From Mugil cephalus (taxonomy: Eukaryota > Chordata > Actinopteri > Mugiliformes > Mugilidae): a stretch of DNA of 64,000 nt. A program made the position numbers and the translations under genes. The stretch covers positions 20,068,357 through 20,132,356 of the forward strand of contig NC_061789.1 of NCBI RefSeq assembly GCF_022458985.1. Direction: 5' to 3'. The notes beneath the pieces were generated by a model that saw nothing but the letters and a program-made list of their open reading frames with translations, did not search any database and was not told the origin of the DNA. Shown in pieces: positions 14,840 through 44,200 of this stretch (position 1 is the stretch's first letter; each line of letters starts with the position of its first letter).

Positions 14840-15339
14840 GTATACATCTTATATATGTGTATGTGTCTCTATATATAATTGACATAATAATATACAATTT
14901 ACTTAACCAAGCGACAATCTAGACGTTTGGGGGGTGCACCTTTGCTATTTGTTGCAGGGTGAACTGAAATGCAACACAGGTGTTCTAGAGAGCATGCTGC
15001 AGTTTAATATTTCTTCCTGTAAGCCTCTCTTGTCTATATTTTCGACATGAAAGTATATTTCTGCACTTTATATAATGAGAGCAAATCGAGATGTAAACAG
15101 GTGGAAACGATGGTGCGCGGATTTTGGACATTTTTGCCAGTCCTGTGGCATCACACAGAAGTCGGCGGTCCTCTTCATCGTGGGTCTGTGTGGAGGACAG
15201 TGAATCTGAGCCTTTCTCTTGGGCCTGCCAGACTGCAGCTCCTGCACCCCTGCACCGCGGCATCAGTATTCCAGGCCCGTCCGTGGACACAGCGTTCCCT
15301 GAGCTGAGGCAGCAGCCCTGCACCCCTTCTCCCGACGCA

Positions 15340-15353
15340 CCACCAGGGGGCAG
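15340..15353 (+). promoter_or_regulatory. CTCF-like insulator motif, full match
   Basis: The sequence ccaccagggggcag fits all fourteen positions of the vertebrate CTCF core consensus CCASYAGRKGGCRS. It lies in a locally GC-rich segment between a housekeeping gene (rpl3) and a neuron-specific gene (cacng2), a sensible place for a domain boundary. Occupancy cannot be told from sequence. Confidence 0.55.
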
Positions 15354-18300
15354 AGCACAGCGCCGCATTTGCTTCACGCATCCCAGAGCACTTTGTGTGC
15401 TGTAGCCTACTTTGGCTCCTCGTCTTTATCTCGCTCTTTCTTTTTTAAACTGCCCTCTATTCAGAGCTGGGTTTAAAAGCTTCGTATGATTTGTAAAATA
15501 GCAGCTCGGACTGCTCTTTGATCCATGTTTTTCTCTGCTGAAAACCACAAAGCTTCTTGCTCCTTGTATCAGCGGTGGGGGGTGACGTAAATGTGTCATT
15601 TCAGACTATGTTTGCACCACTGGTTTTATTTTATTTTATTTTTCAGCTGGTTGGCCATGCTTAGAGCTCGCTGTTGCCACTCAACTCCGTATGACCCAAA
15701 AATAAACCCAGGGTGAGCGCAGTCAGCAGCGGCTCTCTGGTCAGCACAAACAAGAGTCAGGCGGAGGCTTGAACGTGCACGTTCAGTGTTTACATGCACA
15801 GGAGAAAGTCAAACATTCTTCTGCGCAGAAACACATTTACGGTTGCATTTTGTTTTCTGGACCAGTAATCTGGGAGTGAACGCCACACTCCACAGCCTCT
15901 TCTCTGTGACTCAAAGTTGGAGGTAGCTTTGGAAGAACAGCTCCCATGGGTGCCTGCTTGTCTGTCCCAGAACGGTGTCCAGTAAAGTCACGCAAAGGTC
16001 ATTTGTGGGTTTGATGTTGGGTTATGTAACCTTGCAGGCTGCAAGAGAGCCAAAGCCCTAACCCTGGGCCGAGACAGAGTGTTCACTCTTAATATTATCA
16101 GTATAGGCAGGGTGAAGCCTCTTCCACTTACCTCCTCCACCTCGGTATCTCCCCTCTAGTGACCCTGTCTCTGCAGCAGGCAGAAGGGAAGGGGAGTGAA
16201 GGAAGTAATATGAGTTGAGTAGAACAGAGGGGAAGAGGAACAGTGGATTAAATGCTGGAGAGTGGAAACACAAACGTTGTCAGATTTAAGGACATTCCAC
16301 TGACTTTCATTGTCTTATGGTCAACAAATAGACATATTTAGACTGAACACCAACTTAGCCTCAATCCTTTGTCTTATAACGTGTATGTGTAATATTTAAG
16401 ACCATTTCACAGTCATTTTGTTTAAATTAAAATTAAAATGTCAGACAAAAATCAAGTTAGTTTTAACTAGGTAGCTGTTAAGATAGATTGCTAAGCACAG
16501 TCTTTATTTCAGCTGATAAAACTGTGAGAAAACTGGTTTAGTTCTTTGTGAAGTATGGATGCCAGCAGTCATAATTTAGCGCGTAACCCAGCTAAGTTAC
16601 AGCCTTGCATAATAAAGGTTCATTTCATTTTCTATATGTATGTCAGATAATGAATACACTAAGGTGAGCTTGACACCTGCGTTAGGGACATGAAGACACC
16701 TGTCTTGAATAATAAGATTAGATTTGTCCTCACCCTCTCAATGTGTTGTTCCACAGGCATTTACGCTACTCCATCCTACTGCCGGCTGACTGCCACATCC
16801 ATCTCAGTGCGAGGTATGTGTCATGACATTGCACTGGAAAAAAGTCACGAGAGAAAAGTCGGAGACAAAATGGGGAGCATACGTCCAGGACGCCCAGAGG
16901 AGAGATGGAAAAAAAAACTGACTTATTCATTCCTGAGACATATTAAAAATGTGACATTCAGACAGCTGCACCGGGGCCAGGTGCTGCTTTGTGAGGAAGC
17001 CAGTATCTCTAAGCCTCTTCCTCAACACACACACGCACACACATACACACTTTCTCTTTAATGTAATCTAGGCTTGTAAAATGACTTCTGCTTATGAATT
17101 CTGTATAAAGAAGGCTATACATAAAAAGCCCCATTCATTTAGACTGCCACGTTGACATATTTTTCTCCTCAAATTTACGAGGAGAGGCTTGTGTCCGTTA
17201 CCTCCGATAATAGTTAATTGGGATCTCAGCACTTTTTCGAACAGAAACTTTCTTCAGGGAAGCGCATGCTGCCGCACTAACTGCCGCTGGTGCTGTGGAT
17301 GGCTTGATTCTTATCTATGTTCCTGGGATGACTTCTCTCTGAACCTGAAGAACAAACCCCCTTTTTGTCTCTCAAATACATTTGCTTTGTATCCACTTCA
17401 ACAGCATACAGTATGTGAGCACCTTACACACACACACACACTCTCTCCCACAGAGATATGTTAGCCCTTGAAAGCAATGCTTTTAGGGCAGCGGTGTAGA
17501 AAGGTGTCGGACGCTCTCTTTACAGGGGAACCTCTGGTAGAATAGGCCTGGTGGTGTTATTGCAAACCTGTGTTTCTTTCTAGAGGAACATCCCTGATAG
17601 ATGCTGCGATTGTTTCTGTCTTACATGCTGCATTCTTCGAGGCTTTTTAGAGAGGGGAATAGAAAAAAAAGATGTCCACTGTTTTTTTTTCTGTCTTTCT
17701 TTTTTTAAAGCTGTATTTGTACAGCATGAGTGAAAGCTACCACCTAGCACCGTCACTGGAAAAAAAGCCTTTCATAAGATGTTGGTTTGAGCTGCTTTCT
17801 GAGAAACAGCGGAGCAGATATTCCCGTACAAGCAGAAATTTGATGGCCAGTTGCGATATTTTTGGGTTACGGCTCCCTGTGGTCGATTAGAGCATGTTAT
17901 CACCATTTTACAACAGTAGGCTGAGGCCGTGGTTTTAGCAGAGCACACAGGGTTTTATGTGTGACAGCTCAGCTTTTATTTTTATGGCCAAATGAATGCT
18001 GTGGCCAGTATTTTTTAGAGTCGCCGGTGTGACTTTTCACATGTCGGACTGAATTTCTTTATTCCACGTCAGGATTAAATTCAAATTGATTTCTCTTTTT
18101 AACTGATCCCATAAGAAAAATGCGACTTTTTAAGAACCTGTGGTGAATGAAAGTCTCAGATGTTTGAATTAGACTCTAATGTGATATATAAATATAAACC
18201 ATCAGCTGCCACCGTTTCCAATGATATGCAGAAGGGAAAGAAGACTTATACTTTCTTATCTGAATGCAAACTAATAGATAGCAGAGTTCATGTTTTCATG

Positions 18301-18529
18301 TATACATGGCATACAATTTCTTGTGAAATACTAACCTCCGTTTCAACCATACAGCGATAAAAATACCTCTGCATGCATGTGGATAGTCCTACAACCACTC
18401 AGAGCCGTCATGTTGTCAATCATTTCACCTCCACGGTGCTCGGATGATACGCTGTTACTCTTCTAGCCATCGCAGCATACAGCCCACAGCCCACAGAACG
18501 ATTTGAATGGCCAAGTAGATCTTTGATCA

Positions 18530-18700
18530 GATCAAAGCCCAATGGGGCGACCCCAAAATATTTAGGAGCATATTTAACACTATGGTTAACTTGTTAAATA
18601 CCCCAATGGTGCAGCCAAAAACCTGTGACAAGGGCCCAGAATTGGACATTTTCATTTATTTTTGAGAAGAAGATTGGGAAGCACTGCTCTATGTGACAAA
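18530..18700. repeat. Possible decayed dispersed repeat
   Basis: The end of this stretch, 'agattgggaagcactgctct', resembles the 'ggttgggaaccactgctct' tail found on several vertebrate dispersed repeats. The 5' limit is unclear. It begins near a 17-base palindrome (18531-18547). Confidence 0.3.
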
Positions 18701-20330
18701 TAGTGTATATTCCATGGTAAGGAACCGCAAGGCAGATTTGAAGATGTGAGCAACAGGCACACCTTGGCACCGAAAGCTGACAAATAAAAGGTGTTGTGTT
18801 AGAGACACGCAGTGAAACATGGTGATTTGTTCCCCCTAGGGTTCGTTATTTTATTCATCAGGACTTGATGCATCCAAGTATAGGATCATTCGGTTTTGGC
18901 ACCTTTAAAGATTTCATTTTCAATTTGAACAACACGTTAAAAATCAAAAAGAAACAAATAAAATGACTAAGGCTGTGTGAGTTTTAAAAATAAAATACAT
19001 ACATACATATATTTATATATTTATAAAGAAATCAACCAAACCATTTAAAAAAGCAGTTTTGTTCAATGTAGATTGTTTGGTTTGTCTCACAAAAGCAAGA
19101 AGATCAAATGAACTTAATAAATAAAAATCAAAAGTAAAAATAAGAAAAATACACATGAAAACATTAATACTTTAGCGCCTTTGCTTTTTTCCCCCTTAAT
19201 AATTATTAACCTTTAAAACTTAAGTTTCTCAAGAGCAGATTTGCTGTAATTTTATAGCATGCATTTAATTTCTGAAATTGTGAGTCACTTAGCTTCTCTT
19301 GTACTATTTCATATTTAACTTGTTTTTATATTTGTGTCTGGCGTCCTCTTCTTTTCCTTCCCCTCTGCTCCTTCCTTTTTTTTTTTTTTGCGGAAGTCGT
19401 GTTTGGAGTCTTTGTGAACTTTGACCCCTTTGGTTGGCTCTTTCTGCGAAGGGGTTCAACTCTCCCGTTACGACCCCCCCCCAAAAAAGAAAGCGAACAG
19501 GGACTGAGAAAAAGGCGAGAAGGTTCTATTAAAAGAATAGATATTATTCTACTGTTGACTGTCTGTGTCTGCCTCTGGTGACATCAGTCGCTGTACTGCT
19601 GCTACTTAAAGGACCTTCTCTTGTTCTCAACCTTCGAATGAACAGATACTAAAAGAGTCTTTTCTCATGTTACCAGCAGCACTTGGTTTAGTTGACTTGT
19701 TTTTTTTTTTCTTTTTTGCTTTAGTAAAGTCTGTATCTCTTGATTATTAACATAATAATTTATTTATAAAAGTAATACATATATATATATATATATAGTA
19801 CCTTTGTTAGAGATTACAGATTGGGGTAATTCTTACTGAATCCCAAGCTGTAACAATTCACAGTTTTAATGCAAAAGATGAACAAATGAGTCAATAAATA
19901 AAAGAGGTGTATATCTGAGCAGTGGGATGGCTGGGGGGGAGCTTGACCTGTTGCTCCAACAAAACTTGTGGGGCAAAACTGTCAAACCAAAGGGCAAAGA
20001 AATCATGAAATCAATTCTTTATCTCTTAAATGCCCACCCTCCCCCTTTCAGTGCCCCGAACCTCAGAAACAAGCCCTACGTCAAAAAATGACAGATCTCA
20101 CTCTCTCGGGATAACCTGACCCATTCTCAATCTTCTGCCATTCAATCCAGGGACATGGCATGGCTTGTTGAAACTCTCTCAACAATGGTAATGGAAAAGT
20201 CATGCAGCTGAACAAAAAGAACAAATGTCTATAAACATGGAAATCCATCTTCTCCTGGGGCGTATGTGACCCACAGGGGTTCCCGTGTCTCCTGGTTTCT
20301 GCTGGGCTGGCCTGGCCTGTGTGGGCTCCC

Positions 20331-35256
<14,926 letters not shown>

Positions 35257-38200
35257 CTGTAGGGGGACACAGAAATACAGTTCAGGAGAGTTCACACAAG
35301 AACACTTGCTGCAGTTTGAGAACTGGAGTGGTGAGAAAATGAATCAATTAGGTGATGCAGACTGATAATGATTATCAATTACATCATTAGTCAAACATGA
35401 ATGACCCAAATGTATTTCACGTTGAGCGTAGGTAGCTATATCTTTCAACAACACCCTCAGTGATTTCTCTTAGCACAGATAGTATCAAATCAGTTCATAG
35501 TTGTGGATTCGCGGCTCTCCGCTCAGAAAGCAGACCTGAGCATCAGGCCTCTCTGGCAGCAGTTGGCGGCTTGTAAACAAGTACGGTGCAGCTGGTGTGA
35601 CCTGGAGTCTCTCCAACTGCTGTGCAAAGGGAACCTCATCTCTTAATGCTCGTTCATTTGGCTGACACCTCGCCATCCAGATACTGTGTCCATCCAGGAA
35701 GCAGCATCCGCCTCCCCTCCCTCCCACTACCTCTCCTGTCTGCTCTCCTCTGTGTGGAGTTTTGATGAGGTCGCTCAAGGTGGTGCGGCGAGGGAGGCAC
35801 CCATAAGGCGGCCATTACGGCAACCTGCTGCTGCAGCGAGGAGGCAGATGCCTGGGCGTTTGATCGGCCCAGATTAGCGTTTCATTAACTTCTTCTTCAT
35901 CTTCTCTCCCTCCAGTGTCCCTCTAATTAGGTGACCAGGTGTCGGTTACCATGGTGCCAGGTGTTGTCGAGGTGGTCTTGAGAGCAAGGCATGATGGGCA
36001 CAGCGGGCTGCGGTTGTTACATGCGAACGGCCCACATGTAGCTGAGAGAAGGGGACCTCCTGGTGATGAGCACTCAGACATTAGACAGAGTGTCACCAGA
36101 TGAAAAGAGGCACCGAGGCGTCCTCGATCTGCTCTCAGTCCTGCTTATGCTGTTTGTGTGAAGCAACATGGCGTCTGTTACGAGAAATGTTTGTTCTGAT
36201 CGCCGTCGCTTGTCAAGTTCCAAATGTAGTTTAAATAGAAAATTATTAAAAGACAATGACACTGATGTGTGAGCATTAGGAGTTTAACAGAAGACAACAC
36301 AATTAAAAGAGTGCCAGTCAAAAATCCAGTGAAAATAGTCCTAAATAGTCCTACTGTCACATTTTATTTTCATCAATACGCCAACGTTTGCCTCTTTCAG
36401 CAAACTTTTCTTGATAGGAAGTGGATTTTTTGCTCTTTTTTTTTTAAGATGAGTGTGGGAACTTCTGCACAAATATACGCACTAATCCTCCCCAGACCCA
36501 ACCCGCTCCTTTCTCCCACTGTCTCATCTCTGGCTCATAATCAAAAAACAGGTTCTGTAGCAATTAAGACGAGAGGGAGAGAGAGAGAGAGATAAAGAGA
36601 AAAGTGAGATAAAGATGGAAGAAAGTGAGGAGAAAGACAATGTAATGGAAAGAAGAGATAAATATAGGAAGGGCTGGTAACGGAGAGGTTCTGAAGGACA
36701 GACAGGGAAGATGAAGCGGGAGGTGGAATACATCAAGTTTGAGTGTCACAGTAATTGCTGAGCCATGAAAAAGCCCTTCAGAGTTTAACGAAGCAGCAGT
36801 TTTTAGACTTGATGCTCTGATATAAGACATTAAGTTGTGGAGATTTGAATTAAGTTCCTTCCAATCAGCTGGAAGGTGATCTCTGTTCACCAAAGTTAAA
36901 AAAAAAAAGAAAGAAAAAAAGTAGATAAAATAAAAAGCATGCTATCTTCTGAAGTCTCGGCTAATCGCAGCTTTCAGGAGCGAGCTACACTGTAGGTGTA
37001 ACCCCGCCCCCTTCTGCCACTACTCCCCCAGGCTGCTGCTAGAAATAACAATACCTTCCTCTTCAACTCGCTCGCTTAAATGCGCTTTAAATAAGTTGCA
37101 TTTCTAGGAGACGAGGGGAGATGGGAGGGGAGGGTGCACTTGTGCCTCCTCTCAAAGCATATTCCGCTGGAAGATGACTTGTGTTTACATACGACTACAT
37201 TACACACTCCCAGTGGAGCTGTCTGAGCAAACTCACGGCAGCAGCAAACCACAGAGCACCATGTGTGTGTCTCACCAACGTTATCAAATAGGTGTAAGAT
37301 TTGGTTTGCAGCTGGCCGGCCCATCCGCACTGTGCGATTTGTAATACCAGCTGTGGAGAGTGGCCTATTGGGGGAACCACTTCAATTAGCGTGCTGAAAG
37401 ATTTATGTGACACTTAACCACTCCAAACGGTCCTTTTCTTGTAAGACATGTAAACTCAGCAAGCTGGTAAATGTTTTATAATGGCATTTTCATTTCAGAG
37501 GCCTCCCCACGTGAGTGTGAACGCAGGGCCACGGCCATTAAGTGCTTTGACAGGGTGGGACCGCTGCTGAACGGAGAGGTGTTTACCAAAGACTCAGCGG
37601 GTCAAAACACTTTCCAGTCAAAGAGAAACACCTGTATGCACAGTACGCTGAATCGCTTTTCAACTTTGAGAGTCACAAGGAAACTGTCTTTTTCAGACTG
37701 AAACCTGAAACCAAGGGGCGTCAGATAAAACAAAGACTGAGTAACACAATGATGCAAGACTCACATCAGACACCATGCATGTTAAACAGAGTAGACTTTT
37801 CAGTTTGCTGTTGTGTACGGTTTTCTCCAATAGAAGGAGGAAACAAACAAAAAAAACATTAAATAAAATAACCACATTTCATGACAGTCCATCCAATATT
37901 TGTTGAGATATTTCATTCTACAACTAATATTTAACAGGCAGAGTTTCGGCATGTTAGCAGATTTGTGTCACTTGACAAGTATGGCAATCAATAGGCTATA
38001 ATCAAAAAGATATTGATCACATTTGATTGAAGAAACAGGATGACGTACTATGCAACTACGTAAAAACACGTAGCCAGTGAGTCCAGCTTTTTAAACACTG
38101 TTTCATTCTCAAAGGATTTCTGTTAATGAATCAGATATCTAACCCTCAAGGTTCAGGATCATGTTGAAATCCGCACGGTAACCACAGTCCGCTCAGTCTG

Positions 38201-41200
38201 ACTGAACCATATAAAACAAGTGGTCATAATTTGTAGAGCTGATGCCATTAAAAGAGGAAGCGGGTGATCTGAGATCTCCTGCTGGGATCGAGCCATTACT
38301 GAACCTCTGCCTTTTAGCTGGGGCTAGACGATGTGTTTGAGGGTAGTTTAGAGAGAGAGGAGGGTTTATCCAGAGTTACTCAATCAGCCCAGTTACTGGA
38401 CCCCCCTGTAGTGGGAATGAGCTATGGGCTAACCCCATGCCCCCTGCGTCCCCTCCTGTCCTCTGAAGCCATAAAGCACTTCATTACCACAGAGCCTGGA
38501 GAGACGGAAGCACTCAAGAGTGGAGTGCAGCGGAGAGGAGGGGTTATTGTGGCAATGAGAAGGGGGGTGGGTGAATGTAGATTTATAGTCGCCCATCACA
38601 GCAAGGCTCTGGTATGGTCCTGAGGGACTGGAGTTTATCCGGTCAGAGTCAAGCCCATTTTCATGCCCCTTTGGCACAAACATAGAACCACAGGGAGAAT
38701 CTATTCCTGGCCTGGTGACATCGCTGTGTTGCTCTTTATTGGTGTTTTTTAAAAGGAAGCTTTCCCCGGGATGGGATGATGTTTACATACAGGTGCAGGG
38801 TTTTGGACCAGCTCCAGCTGAGGCAGAGCATTCTCTAATGTGGAAGTGTTCCAAGGTCTAGGTGTTGACTGGTTGAAAGAGGTTCATGATAATGAGGAGA
38901 TTTTTTCTATTGATACGCAGGCACAACAAAAGCGAATGCTCATTTTCTCTCTTGCCATCTTTGTCTGAGGAAGAAGGCAATTTGCTGACCTGCTGGTGGG
39001 AAGTTTTCAAGCACCAAAGAGCTAATTCTCCCTCCTTGACTTCGCTCTATTTGGCTGCTCCTTTGATCAAAGTGACCCTTTGGCAAAGCCAGAAAGACTG
39101 ATTCACGTAATATTTTAACATAATATTCTTGTCAAAATGTATCCACTTGTAAAAATGTCTCTTCCTGGGGATGATCACAGCCTGTCCTGATGGCCTGATT
39201 GGTCAGTGTTAAAATCAACATGTCATACTGCAGAGTTATCTACTGTGGGTGGAAACCACACAACCATCACACCGGCTGGGCCCATGATCATGTGTGATTT
39301 ATCCGTTCAGTGCCACAAAGCCACACTGTAGCATTATGCAATGGGACCACTGTCATGTCTTTGCGTCAAAGGGGCACTCCACTGATTTAAGACATGAGGC
39401 TCAATTTACTCTCAAAGTGTTTTATCGAAGAAAATGAGTCACATCCCTTGCCACTGTTAGTATATCAAGACGTGGATGAGTTGGATTATCTAGTGTCTCT
39501 GAGGTTTAACAGTGTTTTTTAGCTTAGTTTTTTCAACCTGATTTACACTCTTCTGCCAAGCTACTGAAATGTCACATGATATCCAGAATCCATGCTGAAC
39601 TATAAACTTAGAGTTAGAGTTATAACTCTTCTCAACTGCTTCTCCAAATCATTTGCAACGTGCTACTTTTCCACTTGCGTTGTGACTAGTAAGCCCATTG
39701 TCACATTGAGCGTCTTCTGATGGCATGATGCATGAATTACAGAAACACTGTATTCACACAGGCTGGCTGTCATCGGACTGTGCATATCTGCAGGTAGTAA
39801 AAGAGCAGAACCGGACAAATCCTTCCAGAGGAGAGACACATCCGGGTCGCACCTGCCCACACATGAAACCCTCCAACAGTGATCAGATGTGATCACAGCT
39901 GCCACAGCGCTGCCGACAGAGACAAAGGTTTGATGAGACACAAATACGTAGGAGGTGCGTGATGGTAGGGGAGGGGGGGGGGGCACAGAGGGTCAGGAGG
40001 ACTTGACTGAGTAGGAGGTGGCGTTTAAAAGAGAAGGAGTTACAGAGAGAGAGAGATTTAAGCCCACTTCTGATTTGTCAGTGGGCGGCATTCTCGAAAA
40101 CTTTCCAGCCAGCCACTGAATGCGTCAGCATCCAAACCCCCTCCTCCCCTGTTCTGCACTCCCCCATATCCTCCTCCTCCCACCTCAGTCCCTACAGCAG
40201 CCGTTGCCATGTGGACATCAGAATCGTTCACTTCGGTTGCCATGGATATAGCTCTTTGGGCCCCTACAAGGGAAGGATCACATGGACGGAGCCGGTGAGG
40301 TGTCTCTAACCCCTGGACACACAGCAGCATCAGTGACAGAGCAAGCAGCATTAGTCAGCGACTGTTACACTACCAGCATGGCAGCCTGGAAGCTAGCATT
40401 GGCTCCACGCAGAAACCTGCAAAGGCAGCCAGGTATGCTTGTGTCCTTTTAGGTCAAACACATAATCGTATGGCCGGATCACAGCGGTAGTGGAAAGAGA
40501 TATATTGCATGCATGGGTCGTTTAACCGTGCAAATGAACATAAATTGTCTCCTCTGGCCTTGAGTTACACCACTGCAGCACTCATCTATTTATGCATGCA
40601 TTCATAGGTATGTGCATATGAATCCCCTGTGGACCAAAAGGTAATAGGTTCACGCATGTTACACATTGACATCTTCTCTCCCCTAATGAACAGCCGCCCT
40701 AGCAGCAGTGACAAGAACCCTAATCGCCTTATTCATCTTCATAATCACACCTTATTCATCCTTATAATCACTATATTCATCTTAGTAATGACCCCGTGAA
40801 GGCAGGGAGGCCCATACGTGCCATCACTCCCATCATGCACACGCACCCCCAACACAGATGCAGCAGGGCATATTTGGGCTGTGGAAACAGGCTTTTTTCA
40901 TGTCAACGCTGGAGCATAACAGCTCTGTGTACACTTAAAGCCACGGCGAGTTGACAGCTGGAGCGTCTTTATCTAAACTAATGTAATGTATTTCAAAGTG
41001 ACACAGAATATGTGGATAGGGTATAATTTCAGGAGGGATCATATCGTTCTGGGATTTGAGTTGATAACTAGAAAGTGGGCATGACTGCAGGGGCAGTTCA
41101 GAATTCAACCCTCTATTCAGTCGCGAAAGCCTATTTGCATCCACCCACACCATCTTCAGTCGTGTGGCACTTAGACTGCAACCATTCACATTTTAGTGTG

Positions 41201-44200
41201 CAAAAAGGTTTTTTTGTCAGCTGAAATGCAAACGCACACCCCCAGCACACAACAGCGTGGACTAATAAGATGAAATGCCCGTCACTTCCTATTCTAATAG
41301 CTTCTCATTCAGCATTTCTTTCTTCACTCTTTTTGATGAAACAATTTCAGCTCGTTATGATTACGGGAAGTGATGTTTGTTTAAGCCACAAAATTACGAA
41401 ATATCTTCTAAAATGTATAGTAGACACGTACCACAAAAAACATTTGTACTTGAAAAAAGTAAACCAGGAGTGCAAGAAGAATACAATATTAGAGGGACAG
41501 GCCAATAAAGATGCATCTGGCAGGTTGAGAGGTTGGCAGGTATGTAACAGCGGCTGCAGCTTCAGGTGATGTGTGAGGCCGACTAATGGAGGCAGCAAGG
41601 TGCCGTCAGGTTTCGGCTCGTTGGAGGATGACTGACAGATGTTAGACAGTCGTTTGACCTCCCACGGATCAGCTCGGAGAGCTTTCCCAACAAAGCAGCT
41701 CCTGTCTGCCCTGAACGCTTGGATGTCCGCCGTTTCCGATCTGAAAAGCCACATCTGCAGCACTGTTTGCTCCTGAGATTATGTGTTGATGGAAAAGAAA
41801 CAGGGAGCAGATCGACTGTGATACACTCTGGCAAGGGAGAAGGGAACCCTTGAGAGGTTAGACCCTCTCTATCTGTGATTCCATTTTTTATTTATAGTTT
41901 AAATACTGAAATACTTTTTTTTTTTTTAAGAAGAGGAACTGAGCATGAAGTTTTAGTCACAGTTTCTGTAGGGAATGTGCTACCATAAGGGGCTTGCTTT
42001 AATCTACAGACTCAGATAATCTCTTATTGATCTGTTAGTCTGTTCTCCCATGAAGAGTTATTCTTGTTTGATCTAGTGTCACAAGATGCTGTCATTATAA
42101 AATAAAAGCCAGATGATGGAGGAGAAAAAGTCAGGTGATATATTTATAGAGTGACAAATCTTGACAAATGCTGTGCAGAGAGGAGCCCTGGGTGGATGGA
42201 TGGTTCAAAACACATCTGACTGAAGGGAGAACGCTGCCTGTTTTTCATTTCCAACCAACAGTCAGTTTTGTAGCTGCTGTAAAACTAGCCAACATTAACT
42301 GTAGTGTCATCGCATTCTAAACTGCATTATTGAAAGCACAGAAAGGAGCACCTGATCAGGCAAAACAGCGTCAGACGTAGAAGAATCATTTGTCTGTATT
42401 TTGGGAAGTGTTATTAGTTTCACTACTGTATATCTCAGTTAGATGCTTCACTCCAGCCAATCGACCTCCAGCTGCAAGTGGAACTCTCCATCACTGGAAA
42501 TGAGCAATGTTAAAAAGTTTTCAAGAAACAAAATCAATATTAGATCCACTTATTGCATTTTGGCCAAAATGCTACACAGCAGACAAAGATAAAAGGGTTT
42601 TCTGGTACCTGCCTCTTCTGCGATACAAAACATTCATCTCATTTCATGTCTCAAGACAAACAAGTCCAGATCATTAAAAGACCTTAATCAGAAAAGCAAA
42701 AGACAGTATTTTGACTTCCTTGCTCTCTCCCTTTCTGTCTGCTGTTATAATCAAAGCCGAGATGAGTGCAGTCACCGTCAGCTGAGGGGATGTCAGAGGA
42801 TGTGGGAGGGATTTCTCCTGCCCCGTCCATCTGTGCATCTCAGCCGAAGACGTGTGGAAACGCCGGGATGAGCGAGGTCGCCGAGAAGGGCAGGGACCGC
42901 GACGAAGGGTAGGATGAGATTTCAAAGATCCAGGAACAGGAGTACCAGTGAGTCACTGGTGTCACAGCAGAGTGCGTCACAGCCTTCTGGTCAGATGGGG
43001 TGAAAGCTGTCCAGTTCTCAGAAGAGCCCCGCCACAGCAATGGCACCCACAGGGGAAGGCATTCCCAGAACGCGGGCCGAGTAAACATCTCACACTAATA
43101 ACAGCAATTGCAAAAGCAACACCTAACCTACGCCAATCACGTCATGTAATCAGCTCTGTGGGGGGAGCTGGTTTGCATCTAGCCTGGTCTCTTTGGAAAG
43201 AACTCGCTTTGACATGTGCCCCAAAACATGGACACAGCCGATGAACACTGTAAACTTTCAAGGAAGTAATTGCACTGATAAGATGGACTTTATCCAGAAA
43301 TTGCAAATGCACAATCAGCAGAAAAATACTAGTGCTTCAACATAGGTAAACTCTTGCTGCTAGTGAACTATGCTAAGAAATGGAAAACAGAGGCAAACTG
43401 TGCAAAGTTGAGCAAGAATCATGACTATTAGTTCCCTAGCAGTAACACCGACCAACACAATTCAGAGCCAACCTACCAAGCGTCTAGCTTACACTGACTC
43501 ATTCATGGGGATGTCAAAGAAAATCTGTAGTAATGACAGGATCACAGAGGAAGTCAGTAACAACAACCAATATTAATGGACTGGTTGCTGTCCTGCATGT
43601 CTGCTGTGATGTCAAAGCAGCTGCATGTCATCACAGGCTCAACCAAGCTTTGTAACTTCCTAAAAGGTGTTGGTCAGCGTGAAGGGAAAGAGAGCTCATG
43701 TGCCGACCTCTTCATTGTGAGCAAGGAAGAGCTATAAGACAAAGCTAAAACTAGCCATCAGGTGCACTCGCCACGCCGCTGTAGGACCTAAAGCGTCCTC
43801 TCTGCAGGACAGAGCAGAGACCTGCCTGCAGCACAGCGCCGCACTCCAACAAACTGCCGCCTAATCCCTTAGACCTGAACTAATGGACTGGCATGAATGT
43901 AAAAGCTTTGTCCAGCAGAGTCAAAATGACAACAGCCTGGAAAACACCAAAACATACCTTAGTGGTGCATGATTCATCTCTGGATTAAATGAAAGACATG
44001 ACCGGCAAATGTGTGACTGATGGTGGTGTGCAGGAGGGGGTGGAATGCAAAAATATTAATATTAAAAATACATATATATATTACTATTTTAGACATCGGA
44101 AATACACAAACTAGACAAATAAAAAAATATGTATATTACTTCAAAAAACGTTTCTCTAGTTTTGACTTGACTGACATGTATGTATTTGCTTTGCTTTGTA

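Larger units (their letters stand above)
11720..20330. other. Region between convergent rpl3 and cacng2 genes
   Basis: I see no convincing protein-coding gene. The right-hand part must include the cacng2 3' UTR, read from the minus strand, but I cannot fix its end because several tttatt sequences (AATAAA on the minus strand) are possible. The region holds a degenerate minisatellite (13290-14030), a CA microsatellite, CTCF-like motifs (12866, 15340), a CpG cluster near 14360-14480 and a diverged repeat near 18530-18700. Confidence 0.55.
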
